In this document: piece after piece, positions 1 through 5,784 of the stretch
Layout of the letters: the number at the start of each line of letters is the position of its first letter
Position numbering within the stretch: the stretch's first letter is position 1
Program-made: the position numbers and the translations under genes
Source of the DNA: JABWCE01 sp046154525
GTDB lineage: Bacteria > Bacteroidota > Bacteroidia > NS11-12g > UBA9320
Assembly (NCBI GenBank): GCA_046154525.1
Contig: JBJXDS010000356.1
Span: 1 to 8,863, forward strand
DNA length: 8,863 nt
Direction: 5' to 3'
The notes under the pieces: model-generated
What the model saw: only the letters and a program-made list of their open reading frames with translations
Database searches by the model: none
Told to the model about the DNA's origin: nothing

Positions 1-291
1 GGTATTTACTATTTCGTTTAAAATTGCATTAGGCGTGGCCAGATACAATTTTTCATAACCTTCCACAGTCCCTTTTTTCCAGCCCAAGTGTTTGGCTAAA
101 AGCTTGGCGGTTTGCTGCGTTCGTTTGGCGGTACTTATTTTTATGAGGTCGGGCACAAACCCTGTTTTTTTCAGTCGTTCGGCCATCAGTTTACAATCTT
201 CAGTTCCCCGTTTGGTAAGCTCTCTTTCAAAATCATGGTCGTATCCCTGTTGCTCGGTTTTGGCATGGCGGATAAGAAGGAGGTATTTCAT
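1..291 (-). CDS. SixA-like histidine phosphatase, partial (C-terminus beyond window edge)
   Basis: The reverse strand reads 97 codons from ATG (291-289) with no stop before the window edge. The N-terminus MKYLLLIRHAKTE carries the RH motif of the histidine phosphatase superfamily: R8 and H9 are the phosphate-binding arginine and the histidine that becomes phosphorylated. D20-x-E22-R-x-LTKRG is the typical following segment, and ISTAKRTQQTA (residues 52-62, R57) matches the S-x-A-x-R-x-x-Q-T-A motif. YEKLYLA (79-85) also fits the SixA group. These enzymes are usually about 160 residues, so roughly 60 residues, including the second catalytic histidine, lie outside. SixA enzymes are cytoplasmic and act on phosphohistidine; the substrate here is unknown. 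The leader upstream of the ATG is A-rich (AAAAAAATAT), as is common at Bacteroidota starts. No operon partner is visible; upstream is the repeat cluster. The family assignment is firm, the exact role is not. Confidence 0.9.
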   Translation of the reverse strand, partial: MKYLLLIRHAKTEQQGYDHDFERELTKRGTEDCKLMAERLKKTGFVPDLIKISTAKRTQQTAKLLAKHLGWKKGTVEGYEKLYLATPNAILNEIVNT

Positions 292-342
292 ATATTTTTT
301 TAGAGACAGCAAATTAAAAGATTTTTCTGATTATGGCTTAGA

Positions 343-399
343 TTATCATTCCTCTTACAGATTGTCATTCTCTTGCAAGTTGTCATTCCTCTTAAGGAT
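343..399. repeat. short 18-19 bp tandem repeat leading into the palindromic repeat cluster
   Basis: TTRTCATTC begins at 343, 362 and 380, followed by variants of CTCTTACAGA, and TTGTCATGC at 399 starts the first long inverted-repeat arm. The period is 19, 18, then 19 bp. These look like partial duplications of the left boundary of the composite repeat unit described below (ATTCCTCTTA then TTGTCAT), as could arise from slippage or repeated insertion next to the same end. Between 292 and 342 no gene or clear site was seen. Confidence 0.7.
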
Positions 400-477
400 T
401 GTCATGCTGAGGCACGAAGCATCTATTGGCTGAGTAGAATTGTTTTTTGTTGAGATGCTTCGTGCCTCAGCATGACA
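400..477. repeat. perfect 25-bp inverted repeat (left cluster, pair 1)
   Basis: Arm 400-424 (TGTCATGCTGAGGCACGAAG, then CATCT) is the exact reverse complement of arm 453-477, separated by a 28-nt loop that is T-rich near its end. Transcribed RNA or single-stranded DNA would form a 25-bp perfect stem. The loop contains GGCTGAGTAG, which is nearly identical in the second pair at 547-624. Such near-identity of both stem and loop shows that these are copies of one element. Confidence 0.95.
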
Positions 478-489
478 GAGCAAAGAGTT

Positions 490-515
490 GAGATGCTTCG
501 TACCTCAACATGACA
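490..515 (+). repeat. solo direct copy of the 26-bp repeat
   Basis: This copy has the same orientation as the right arm of pair 1 and starts exactly 38 bp after it (452 to 490), with a 12-nt spacer GAGCAAAGAGTT. It differs from the consensus at two positions (GTACCTCAACATG). The following AGCGGTTAGT (521-530) closes the first composite unit, and the next unit starts directly at 532 with ATTCCTCTTA. Confidence 0.9.
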
Positions 516-546
516 ACCACAGCGGTTAGTGATTCCTCTTAAGAGT

Positions 547-624
547 TGTCATTCTGAGGCACGAAGCATCTAATGGCTGAGTAGTATTATTTTTTGCTGA
601 GATGCTTCGTGCCTCAGGATGACA
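547..624. repeat. 25-bp inverted repeat (left cluster, pair 2), one mismatch
   Basis: Arms 547-571 and 600-624 are reverse complements apart from one position, which would still pair as G-U in RNA. The 28-nt loop has the same length as in pair 1. This pair starts the composite unit that contains the GIY-YIG gene: directly after the right arm comes GGATAC and then the gene's promoter-like region, instead of the usual 12-nt spacer and a further repeat copy. Confidence 0.95.
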
Positions 625-640
625 GGATACTTAGTAAATC

Positions 641-672
641 TTCGTAAAATTTTCTCAAAAAAATTATTTTTG
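641..672 (+). promoter_or_regulatory. putative Bacteroidota-type promoter for the GIY-YIG gene
   Basis: TATTTTTG at 665-672 matches the Bacteroidota -7 consensus TAnnTTTG exactly. TTCG at 641-644 is a weak -33 element with a 20-bp gap, within the usual spacing. Transcription would begin near 678-680, giving only a very short leader for ATG 685 or about 20 nt for ATG 700. This is inferred from sequence alone; in AT-rich DNA, chance matches occur. Confidence 0.45.
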
Positions 673-684
673 AAATAAAAAATC

Positions 685-996
685 ATGAAACCAATAGGGA
701 TGCATAACTATTATGTTTACATATTAACAAATTCCTTAAGAACAGTTTTATATATAGGGGTTACCAACGATTTGTACAGAAGACTTTTGGAACATTATCA
801 GGATTCGAAAACTGAAAAGAAAACATTTGCCGGAATGTACAATTGCTACAACCTTATTTATTATGAACATTTCGAGCATATAAATCATGCAATTGACCGT
901 GAAAAGGAAATTAAGGGTTGGAGAAGATCAAGAAAAGAAGTTTTGATAAATGAAATAAATCCTGATTGGAAGTTTTTGAATGATGAGATTGAGTAA
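685..996 (+). CDS. small GIY-YIG domain nuclease (UPF0213-like) embedded in repeats
   Basis: This 103-residue protein is essentially a lone GIY-YIG domain. YYVYILTN (9-16) supplies the 'GIY' strand, LYIGVTNDLYRRLLEH (22-37) supplies 'YIG' and the catalytic arginine (R32 or R33), and AIDREKEIKGWRR (69-81) carries the metal-binding glutamate, probably E73. The ending INPDWKFLN is typical of the stand-alone UPF0213-type members, which are usually about 80-100 residues. All expected active-site residues appear present, so it is probably an active DNA-cleaving enzyme, although the biological role of this group is poorly defined. ATG 685 has an A-rich leader (AAATAAAAAATC) typical of the phylum. 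ATG 700 (M6) is a possible alternative, since the domain starts only at residue 9 and a promoter at 665-672 would leave little leader for 685. The gene is flanked by 29-bp near-identical direct repeats (596-624 and 1009-1037) and by the wider repeat cluster, which suggests that gene and repeats may move or be maintained together. Confidence 0.9.
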   Translation: MKPIGMHNYYVYILTNSLRTVLYIGVTNDLYRRLLEHYQDSKTEKKTFAGMYNCYNLIYYEHFEHINHAIDREKEIKGWRRSRKEVLINEINPDWKFLNDEIE

Positions 997-1011
997 ATTT
1001 AATTGATTGCT

Positions 1012-1151
1012 GAGATGCTTCGTTCCTCAGCATGACAGAACACGGAGTAGAGATGCTTCTTTCGTCAGCATGACAGGACTTGGAGTAGAGATGCTTCCTT
1101 TGTCAGCATGACAGGACTTGGAGTAGAGATGCTTCCTTAGTCATCAAGACA
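1012..1151 (+). repeat. tandem array of four 26-bp repeats at exact 38-bp period
   Basis: Copies begin at 1012, 1050, 1088 and 1126, each followed by a 12-nt spacer. The spacers are themselves related (GAACACGGAGTA, then GGACTTGGAGTA twice). The first copy is near consensus; the following ones drift (GCTTCTTTCGTCAG, GCTTCCTTTGTCAG, GCTTCCTTAGTCAT), with the last being the most degenerate (ends TCATCAAGACA). This is a true tandem repeat grown by duplication of a 38-bp unit. After it, AGCGGTTAGT (1157-1166) closes the composite unit. Confidence 0.92.
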
Positions 1152-1182
1152 ATACCAGCGGTTAGTTATTCCTCTTACGAGT

Positions 1183-1289
1183 TGTCATGCTGAGGTACGA
1201 AGCATCTATTATTTGAGTTTTTGGTGAGATGCTTCGTGCCTCAGCATGACAGAGCAAAGAATTGAGATGCTTCGTTCCTCAGCATGACA
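1183..1289. repeat. third inverted-repeat pair plus a direct copy
   Basis: Arm 1183-1207 pairs with 1227-1251 over 25 positions with one mismatch (G-U compatible), around a 19-nt loop that is shorter than in the other two pairs. A further direct copy, GAGATGCTTCGTTCCTCAG then CATGACA, lies at 1264-1289, again exactly 38 bp after the right arm (1226 to 1264), with spacer GAGCAAAGAATT differing by one base from the spacer in the left cluster. The unit opens with ATTCCTCTTA at 1168, as the others do. Confidence 0.93.
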
Positions 1290-1305
1290 GGACTTGGTGT
1301 GAAAA

Positions 1306-1338
1306 AAGGAAGACTTAGCTTCAAGTGAAGGCTTCCTT
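1306..1338. repeat. degenerate GGAAG...CTTCC hairpin (terminator-like family member 1)
   Basis: AAGGAAG (1306-1312) pairs with CTTCCTT (1332-1338), and the inner CTTCA (1319-1323) pairs with TGAAG (1326-1330), leaving an unpaired ACTTAG on the left. It has the same outer arms as the hairpins at 1851, 3666 and 5888 but is decayed, and no good T-run follows. It separates the repeat cluster from the lipoprotein gene; a terminator role is possible but weak. Confidence 0.55.
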
Positions 1339-1371
1339 AATACCCAAATTAATGTCATTTTTGTGTCATAC

Positions 1372-1379
1372 GGGGGGGG
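1372..1379. repeat. eight-G homopolymer upstream of the lipoprotein gene
   Basis: An uninterrupted run of eight G sits in otherwise strongly AT-rich intergenic DNA, 62 bp before ATG 1442. Runs of this kind are prone to slippage. It lies between TTTTTG (1358-1363) and TAATTTTA (1394-1401), which resemble -33 and -7 elements, although their 30-bp gap is longer than the usual 19-21. The tract is seen directly; any switching role is inference. Confidence 0.5.
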
Positions 1380-1441
1380 TAAAAAATTATCCCTAATTTT
1401 AAACGTGTTTTACAATCCGAAAAAATTAAAAAAATAAAATT

Positions 1442-1807
1442 ATGAGTAAAAAATTAATCACCATTATCCTTGTAGCCTTTTCCTTGTATTTGGTAAACTG
1501 TAAAGACAAAGGAACCGACGACCCCGAACCTGCAAAGACGTTGAATAAAAGTTTGATGACTAATAAATATTGGAAAACGACTACCGGTACCCCTTTAGAC
1601 CATTATTTCAGAAGTGATGGAATGTACACTTCTCAGGATGGTCAAATAGTAGTAGGGACATGGAAATGGTTAAATAATTCAGACAGCTTAGAAGTTGATA
1701 TGTCAGTCACAGGTAAGGTTGTATGGCATGCAAAATATTGTACGGAAACTGAATTAAGCATGAGGTTAAGCGGAGATACATATTGGTATATCTTTACCAA
1801 GCAATAA
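1442..1807 (+). CDS. small lipoprotein, lipocalin-like, probably surface-exposed
   Basis: The 121-residue product starts with a lysine-containing n-region and hydrophobic stretch (MSKKLITIILVAFSLYLVNC). The lipobox LVNC places the lipidated cysteine at residue 20. The residues after it, CKDKGTDD, resemble the K-(D/E) lipoprotein export signal described for Bacteroidota surface lipoproteins, so export to the outer face is likely. The mature part (about 36-121) shows a short beta-rich pattern: NKYWKTTTG, then YFRSDGMYTS, GTWKWLNNSDSLEVDM, and a terminal TYWYIFTKQ. This fits the lipocalin-like small lipoproteins common in the phylum (W...G.Y...G.W.W...dsL). Ligand and function are unknown. It has its own A-rich leader (AAAAAAATAAAATT) and a hairpin 44 bp downstream at 1851, so it is probably monocistronic. 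Confidence 0.8.
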   Translation: MSKKLITIILVAFSLYLVNCKDKGTDDPEPAKTLNKSLMTNKYWKTTTGTPLDHYFRSDGMYTSQDGQIVVGTWKWLNNSDSLEVDMSVTGKVVWHAKYCTETELSMRLSGDTYWYIFTKQ

Positions 1808-1850
1808 AAATTAATTACCGAAAATTTAAAAAAATTTAAAAATTATTAAA

Positions 1851-1883
1851 AAGGAAGCCTTCGCAAATACCGAAGGCTTTCTT
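1851..1883. terminator. 13-bp hairpin between lipoprotein and T9SS genes (family member 2)
   Basis: AAGGAAGCCTTCG (1851-1863) pairs with CGAAGGCTTTCTT (1871-1883) with one G-U, around a 7-nt loop. It lies 44 bp after the lipoprotein stop and only 22 bp before the next start codon. An A-tract precedes it but only a short T-run follows, so on the plus strand it is a modest terminator. It may alternatively end up in the 5' leader of the T9SS gene. Confidence 0.65.
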
Positions 1884-1905
1884 AATATTACAAACTATAT
1901 AAACC

Positions 1906-3666
1906 ATGAAAAAAACAATTTTATTAGCCAACTTCATTTTTTTATTCTCCCTGGTTTTTGCCCAAACACCAGGTTTTAAATGGGCTGCTTCGGTTGAAAC
2001 TGATGGGTTTAGTGCAGGCCATTCCATTGCAGTAGATGCTTCGGGCAATGTATATACAACCGGTTCTTTTAGCGGTAGTACTACTGATTTTGACCCCGGG
2101 CCGGGGGTAACGGTTTTATCATCGCTATCAAAGGAACGAGATATTTTTATTTCAAAATTTGATGCCAATGGAAAATTTTTATGGGCCAAACAGGTGGGCA
2201 GCTATTATGAACATGATATTAGTTTAGGGATAGCTTTAGATGCCTTAAACAATGTGTATGTTACGGGTTATTTTTATGGAACGGTAGATTTTGACCCGGG
2301 ACCGGGGGTTTATAATTTGCAAGCCGTTGGGCTTGAGTACATGGATAATTTTATATTAAAACTTACTAGTAATGGAAATTTTGCCTGGGCCAAAAGAATA
2401 GGCGGAAAATTTGAAGACATTTCAAAATCGATTACTGTTGACCCCAAAGGCAACGTATATACAACTGGCTATTTTTTCGATACAGTTGATTTTAACCCTG
2501 GTGCAGGTGTTTACAAATTAGTAAGTCAGAAACTGAAAAATGGCTCAGAATATACAGATGGTTTTATATTAAAACTAAACACAGCAGGTGATTTTGTGTG
2601 GGCCAAAAGAATAGGCGGTGATAATGTTGATTATTGTCATTCCATCACCTCGGATAAGTTTGGTAATGTATACACTGCAGGCTCATTTACCAATACGGTA
2701 GATTTTGACCCGGGACCAGGAATAGTTGAATTAATGGGTGGTAACCCCGAAGATGCATTTATTTTAAAATTAGACTCATCAGGTTATTTTGTTTGGGCAA
2801 AGAGTTTTGCAGGTATAAACCACCAGATAGGATATTCCATTGCTTTGGACGCCATGGGAAATGTTTACACAATAGGCATGTTTGAGTCTAAAACAGATTT
2901 TGACCCCGGTGCAGGAACTTTTGAATTATCAGCCTCAGGTAGCAGAACTGTTTTTATTTCAAAATTAAATTCATCTGGAAATTTTGTTTGGGCTAAAGAT
3001 TTAGGGGAAATGGATTTTTCATTAATTACTCATGTTAATGAAGATCCGCTCCATCTATGGGGATTTACTGTTGATAAAGCAGGAAATATTTACAGAACCG
3101 GGGCACTTGAAGACCTCCTTGATTTTGACCCCGGCTCTGCCACCTTTAACCTAAGCAGCAAAGGAGGGTACGATATTTTTATTTCAAAATTAGATTCGGC
3201 CGGAAAATTTAAATGGGCCCACAGAATTGGGGAAAAATCGGATGATGTGGGGAACGCTATAGCGGTGGACAATAAAGGTAATATTTTTACAACAGGTTGG
3301 TTTCAGGATTCCGTTGATTTTGATTTAGGCTCAGGGAAATTCAATTTAACATCGTATGGTAATCATGCTCTTTTTATTAACAAAATGGGCGAAGGAACCG
3401 GATCAACAAAAGAATTTATAAAGAAAAGCAATTTTAAAATTTATCCCAACCCATCCTCTGGAATTTTAAATATTGATTTAGAAAACTTGAATAACTCTAA
3501 TATCAAAATTCAGATAATAAATTCTATTGGACAAATAATGTTGGAACAAACTACAAAATCTCAACATTCACAATTTGATATTAAGGATTTGTCAAATGGT
3601 TTGTTTTTGGTGAAAGTGATGGATGGAAATAGTATTTTGACGTTTCAAAGGATAATTAAACAATAA
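1906..3666 (+). CDS. secreted seven-repeat DFDPG (SBBP-like) protein with T9SS type A sorting domain
   Basis: The 586-residue product has a Sec signal peptide (MKKTILLANFIFLFSLVFA, cleavage before Q20). Seven repeats of 65-75 residues follow. Each contains an IAVD..GNVYTTG.F strand pair, a VDFDPGPG turn (starting at residues 61, 128, 195, 266, 331, 406 and 471), an F-I-x-KL-x-x-x-G stretch and a WAKRIGG segment. This is the pattern of SBBP/beta-propeller-like repeats, and seven units would suit a seven-bladed propeller. The acidic DFDPG turn may bind calcium (inference). Residues about 509-586 form a type A C-terminal sorting domain (FKIYPNPSSGILNIDL, then DIKDLSNGLFLVKV), which directs export by the type IX system and usually removal of the tail and attachment to the surface or release. 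Repeat 7 has diverged (DFDLGSG) and repeat 6 has lost the second glycine motif (DFDPGSA). Substrate and role are unknown. The start is supported by the signal peptide. The stop overlaps the first bases of the terminator at 3666-3704. Confidence 0.93.
   Translation: MKKTILLANFIFLFSLVFAQTPGFKWAASVETDGFSAGHSIAVDASGNVYTTGSFSGSTTDFDPGPGVTVLSSLSKERDIFISKFDANGKFLWAKQVGSYYEHDISLGIALDALNNVYVTGYFYGTVDFDPGPGVYNLQAVGLEYMDNFILKLTSNGNFAWAKRIGGKFEDISKSITVDPKGNVYTTGYFFDTVDFNPGAGVYKLVSQKLKNGSEYTDGFILKLNTAGDFVWAKRIGGDNVDYCHSITSDKFGNVYTAGSFTNTVDFDPGPGIVELMGGNPEDAFILKLDSSGYFVWAKSFAGINHQIGYSIALDAMGNVYTIGMFESKTDFDPGAGTFELSASGSRTVFISKLNSSGNFVWAKDLGEMDFSLITHVNEDPLHLWGFTVDKAGNIYRTGALEDLLDFDPGSATFNLSSKGGYDIFISKLDSAGKFKWAHRIGEKSDDVGNAIAVDNKGNIFTTGWFQDSVDFDLGSGKFNLTSYGNHALFINKMGEGTGSTKEFIKKSNFKIYPNPSSGILNIDLENLNNSNIKIQIINSIGQIMLEQTTKSQHSQFDIKDLSNGLFLVKVMDGNSILTFQRIIKQ
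2086..3330 (+). repeat. seven-fold internal coding repeat (DFDPG modules)
   Basis: The module is visible at DNA level: GATTTTGACCC followed by GGGnCCnGG-like sequence recurs near 2086, 2287, 2698, 2896 and 3121, with drifted copies at 2488 and 3316. Copies near 2287 and 2698 are the closest (GATTTTGACCCGGGACC). The DNA conservation is confined mostly to the turn motif, so these are old protein repeats with local homogenisation rather than fresh tandem duplications. Confidence 0.85.
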
Positions 3667-3704
3667 AAACGGAAGACTTCGCTTGAAGCGAAGTCTTCCG
3701 TTTT
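3666..3704. terminator. strong bidirectional intrinsic terminator between convergent genes (family member 3)
   Basis: AAAACGGAAGACTTCGCTT (3666-3684) is perfectly complementary to 3686-3704 around G3685; in practice the loop would be about TTGAA. The arms end in T-runs on both strands (GTTTTATT on plus, GTTTTTATT on minus). It lies immediately after the T9SS gene and 20 bp beyond the stop of the minus-strand OmpA gene, so it can end both transcripts. The core GGAAGACTTCGC belongs to the same palindrome family as the hairpins at 1851 and 5888. Confidence 0.92.
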
Positions 3705-3723
3705 ATTCATTTTTTAAAAAAAC

Positions 3724-5784
3724 TTACAAGGAAGCCAATACTTTGTTCAGGTCCTCTACCGGCATTTTGCGGTATTCGGGTTCTATTTCCAATCCGCTGG
3801 TGGCTGTGGCTTCGCTAATAGAAAGGATGGCCTGGTCACCTTCTATTTTTAAAGTTAATAATTTGAACTTTGAATTTTTGGGAATACCTGCCCTGCTAAA
3901 TTCTGAATTGCCATTGTTATAAATATTTAAAACGGAATTGATACCACTAAGTATTATGAGCTGGCAAGCCCCTTTTAATGCTTTGAATGAAACAGTAACT
4001 AATTTTGAATTTACAAAACGGTCGCAATTTATCCATCCCATTTTTCGGGTGTTGCCTATAAAGTATTGTTGCGATTGGGCTTGTTTTAAGGCATTGGTTT
4101 GTTTGTCCACATACTTTAGGTGTTCTTCTACCTCCTTGCCAAACACGGTTATAAAATCAGGTTTGTTGGCCGCCACAAAGGTGTCGAAAAAATTATTGTA
4201 GCCCATTAAATTATAAACCATGGGATCGGTTTGCTTGCGCATCAGTTTTATAATACGGCCTATTTTCAGGCTATTGTTGTAGGCATATTTTTTTAAAATC
4301 GTTTCGTAACTGGTAACGGCCAGGCGGGTAAGGCTTCGTTCGATAAGGTTTAAATATTCAACCCGTTCCAATTGTTCGGTCGAAAATTTAATATACCCCG
4401 ACCTGAATTTTAAATTATTAAAAGGCATAGCTTCATACAAAGTTCCCTTTTGTGATTTGGACCGAACCCCTTTTAAGGCCGAGCACATCCTGAATCTGTC
4501 GTGGTAATCGAGCCAGGTTTCTTTGTCGTTCCGTATTTTACTTCGCATGGCATCCACCCAGGCATAAAAATTTTGTTTTTCTGTTTCAAATTTTTCTATT
4601 TCGGTTTTGTGGGCAGCCATTCTTTTTTCATACAGTTCAAGTCGCGTTTGGTATCGGTCCAATTTTATTTCATAGGCGGCTATATTTTTTTTGTGTTCTT
4701 TTTCTACCCTGTTTTCTTTCATGTTTTTGGTAGCAAGTAGCCACCCCAGAGTGCTAAAAAGGCTCCGTGCTTCCGGTTTTTTAGGTTGTCGGGGTTCCCT
4801 TGGTTTCGATGGCGATTTCACAAATGCTGGCAGCGTGTAATTTAAATTATAAGTGTTAAACCGTGGTTTGTTCCAGTTTATCTTATTAATAAGTGATTGC
4901 AGAATTTCTTCATCCAATTTTTTGGCAATTTGTTCTACTTTGGCATTGGGGTCAAATTTGGTTCCTGTGTTTTTCCAGTCCACAGTGCCATTAATATCTT
5001 TCACTCCTTCAAATACCAACATGTCTTTTTGCGCTGTTTTGGTAGGTATTTGTATCACTATTTCTTTGTCATTGGCCAATTGAAGTTGGGTATTATTGCT
5101 GTAGGCTTCTATGTTTAGCATACCTCCGGTTTCCAATAATTTATCGCCGCTCATGGTACTTACCTGGTTTATTATGGCATCTTTTATGGTATTCACTTCT
5201 TTAATAACCAATTTTACTTTTTTGTTGTCAATTATTTTTCCATCAGGGCCTACAAATGCTCCATCAGGAATATTGATAATAGTGTTGTTAGTGGTGGTTA
5301 TGGTGTTTTCCCCTGAACTTTTAAGGGTAATAATCTGTTTGTAGGTTTCCTGTTGTTCCTCCAACCACTGGGCAGCATTGTCATAATTAATGATGGTAAT
5401 GGTAATTTCAACCGAACGGTTCATTGCTTTGCCGTTATCATTCGTGTTGGTGGCAAGGGGTTTCAGTTCCCCCACCCATTTTTCATTAATTTCGGCATTT
5501 TGCCAGCCTTTAGTTTTTAAAAATTCGGAAACCTCGGCAGTTCTTAATCGCGATAACACAAGGTTGTAGCCCACGGTTCCGTCATAATCCGTTCGACCTG
5601 TTAGTTTAATTTTTGCTTTGGGATGTTGTTTTAAAAAAGCATCAACTTCCTCTAATTTTTTTAACGCCGCAGGATCCAATGCATGTTTGTCGGTTGCAAA
5701 TTGAATCAAAAATTGTTTGGTTTGGTGGGCCGCAAAGGCATAGCCACCCATAGTCAGCAGAATAATTACTAATAGCTTTTTCAT
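3724..5784 (-). CDS. envelope protein with N-terminal OmpA domain, ZU5-like domain, coiled coil and GWINCDRF motif
   Basis: The 686-residue product has a Sec signal peptide (MKKLLVIILLTMGGYAFA, cleavage near residue 18). Residues about 24-130 form an OmpA-like peptidoglycan-binding domain: FLIQFATDKHALD, LTGRTDYDGTVGYN, LSRLRTAEV, and NRSVEITITI. D66 and R81 have the same 15-residue spacing as the two diaminopimelate-binding residues of OmpA. Residues about 155-247 (IINIPDGAFVGPDG, then LLETGGMLNIEAY, EIVIQIPT) resemble the ZU5-like beta domain found in many Bacteroidota envelope proteins. A proline/lysine-rich linker (322-340) and a charged coiled coil (about 355-420) follow. The C-terminal part (about 430-686) contains KMGWINCDRF (581-590), a motif I recognise from other uncharacterised Bacteroidota envelope proteins. 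There is no beta barrel, so it is probably periplasmic, anchored to peptidoglycan by its N-terminus. The usual OmpA arrangement is C-terminal, so this order is unusual. No clear promoter was found upstream of 5784. Function unknown. Confidence 0.85.
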   Translation of the reverse strand: MKKLLVIILLTMGGYAFAAHQTKQFLIQFATDKHALDPAALKKLEEVDAFLKQHPKAKIKLTGRTDYDGTVGYNLVLSRLRTAEVSEFLKTKGWQNAEINEKWVGELKPLATNTNDNGKAMNRSVEITITIINYDNAAQWLEEQQETYKQIITLKSSGENTITTTNNTIINIPDGAFVGPDGKIIDNKKVKLVIKEVNTIKDAIINQVSTMSGDKLLETGGMLNIEAYSNNTQLQLANDKEIVIQIPTKTAQKDMLVFEGVKDINGTVDWKNTGTKFDPNAKVEQIAKKLDEEILQSLINKINWNKPRFNTYNLNYTLPAFVKSPSKPREPRQPKKPEARSLFSTLGWLLATKNMKENRVEKEHKKNIAAYEIKLDRYQTRLELYEKRMAAHKTEIEKFETEKQNFYAWVDAMRSKIRNDKETWLDYHDRFRMCSALKGVRSKSQKGTLYEAMPFNNLKFRSGYIKFSTEQLERVEYLNLIERSLTRLAVTSYETILKKYAYNNSLKIGRIIKLMRKQTDPMVYNLMGYNNFFDTFVAANKPDFITVFGKEVEEHLKYVDKQTNALKQAQSQQYFIGNTRKMGWINCDRFVNSKLVTVSFKALKGACQLIILSGINSVLNIYNNGNSEFSRAGIPKNSKFKLLTLKIEGDQAILSISEATATSGLEIEPEYRKMPVEDLNKVLASL

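Noticed and set aside
92..433. 113-codon plus-strand ORF
   Set aside because: It runs antisense to the clear SixA-like gene and ends within the repeat, where its tail VMLRHEAS is simply the translated repeat arm.
400..624. insertion-sequence terminal inverted repeats
   Set aside because: Arms are spaced by 28 nt with nothing coding between them, there is no DDE or HUH transposase in the window, and no target-site duplication could be identified.
685..996. classical homing endonuclease in an intron or intein
   Set aside because: The protein lacks a DNA-binding C-terminal extension, and no interrupted host gene or intron core is visible around it.
1012..1289. CRISPR array
   Set aside because: Repeats are 26 bp but the spacers are only 12 bp and related to each other, copies occur in both orientations, and no cas gene is present.
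1836..2189. minus-strand 117-codon ORF opposite the T9SS gene
   Set aside because: It is antisense to the signal peptide and first repeats of a well-supported gene, and has no recognisable domain or leader.
4501..5344. several plus-strand ORFs of 73-79 codons opposite the OmpA-domain gene
   Set aside because: They are phenylalanine- or serine-rich mirror frames of the coiled-coil and beta domains, with no start context or similarity.
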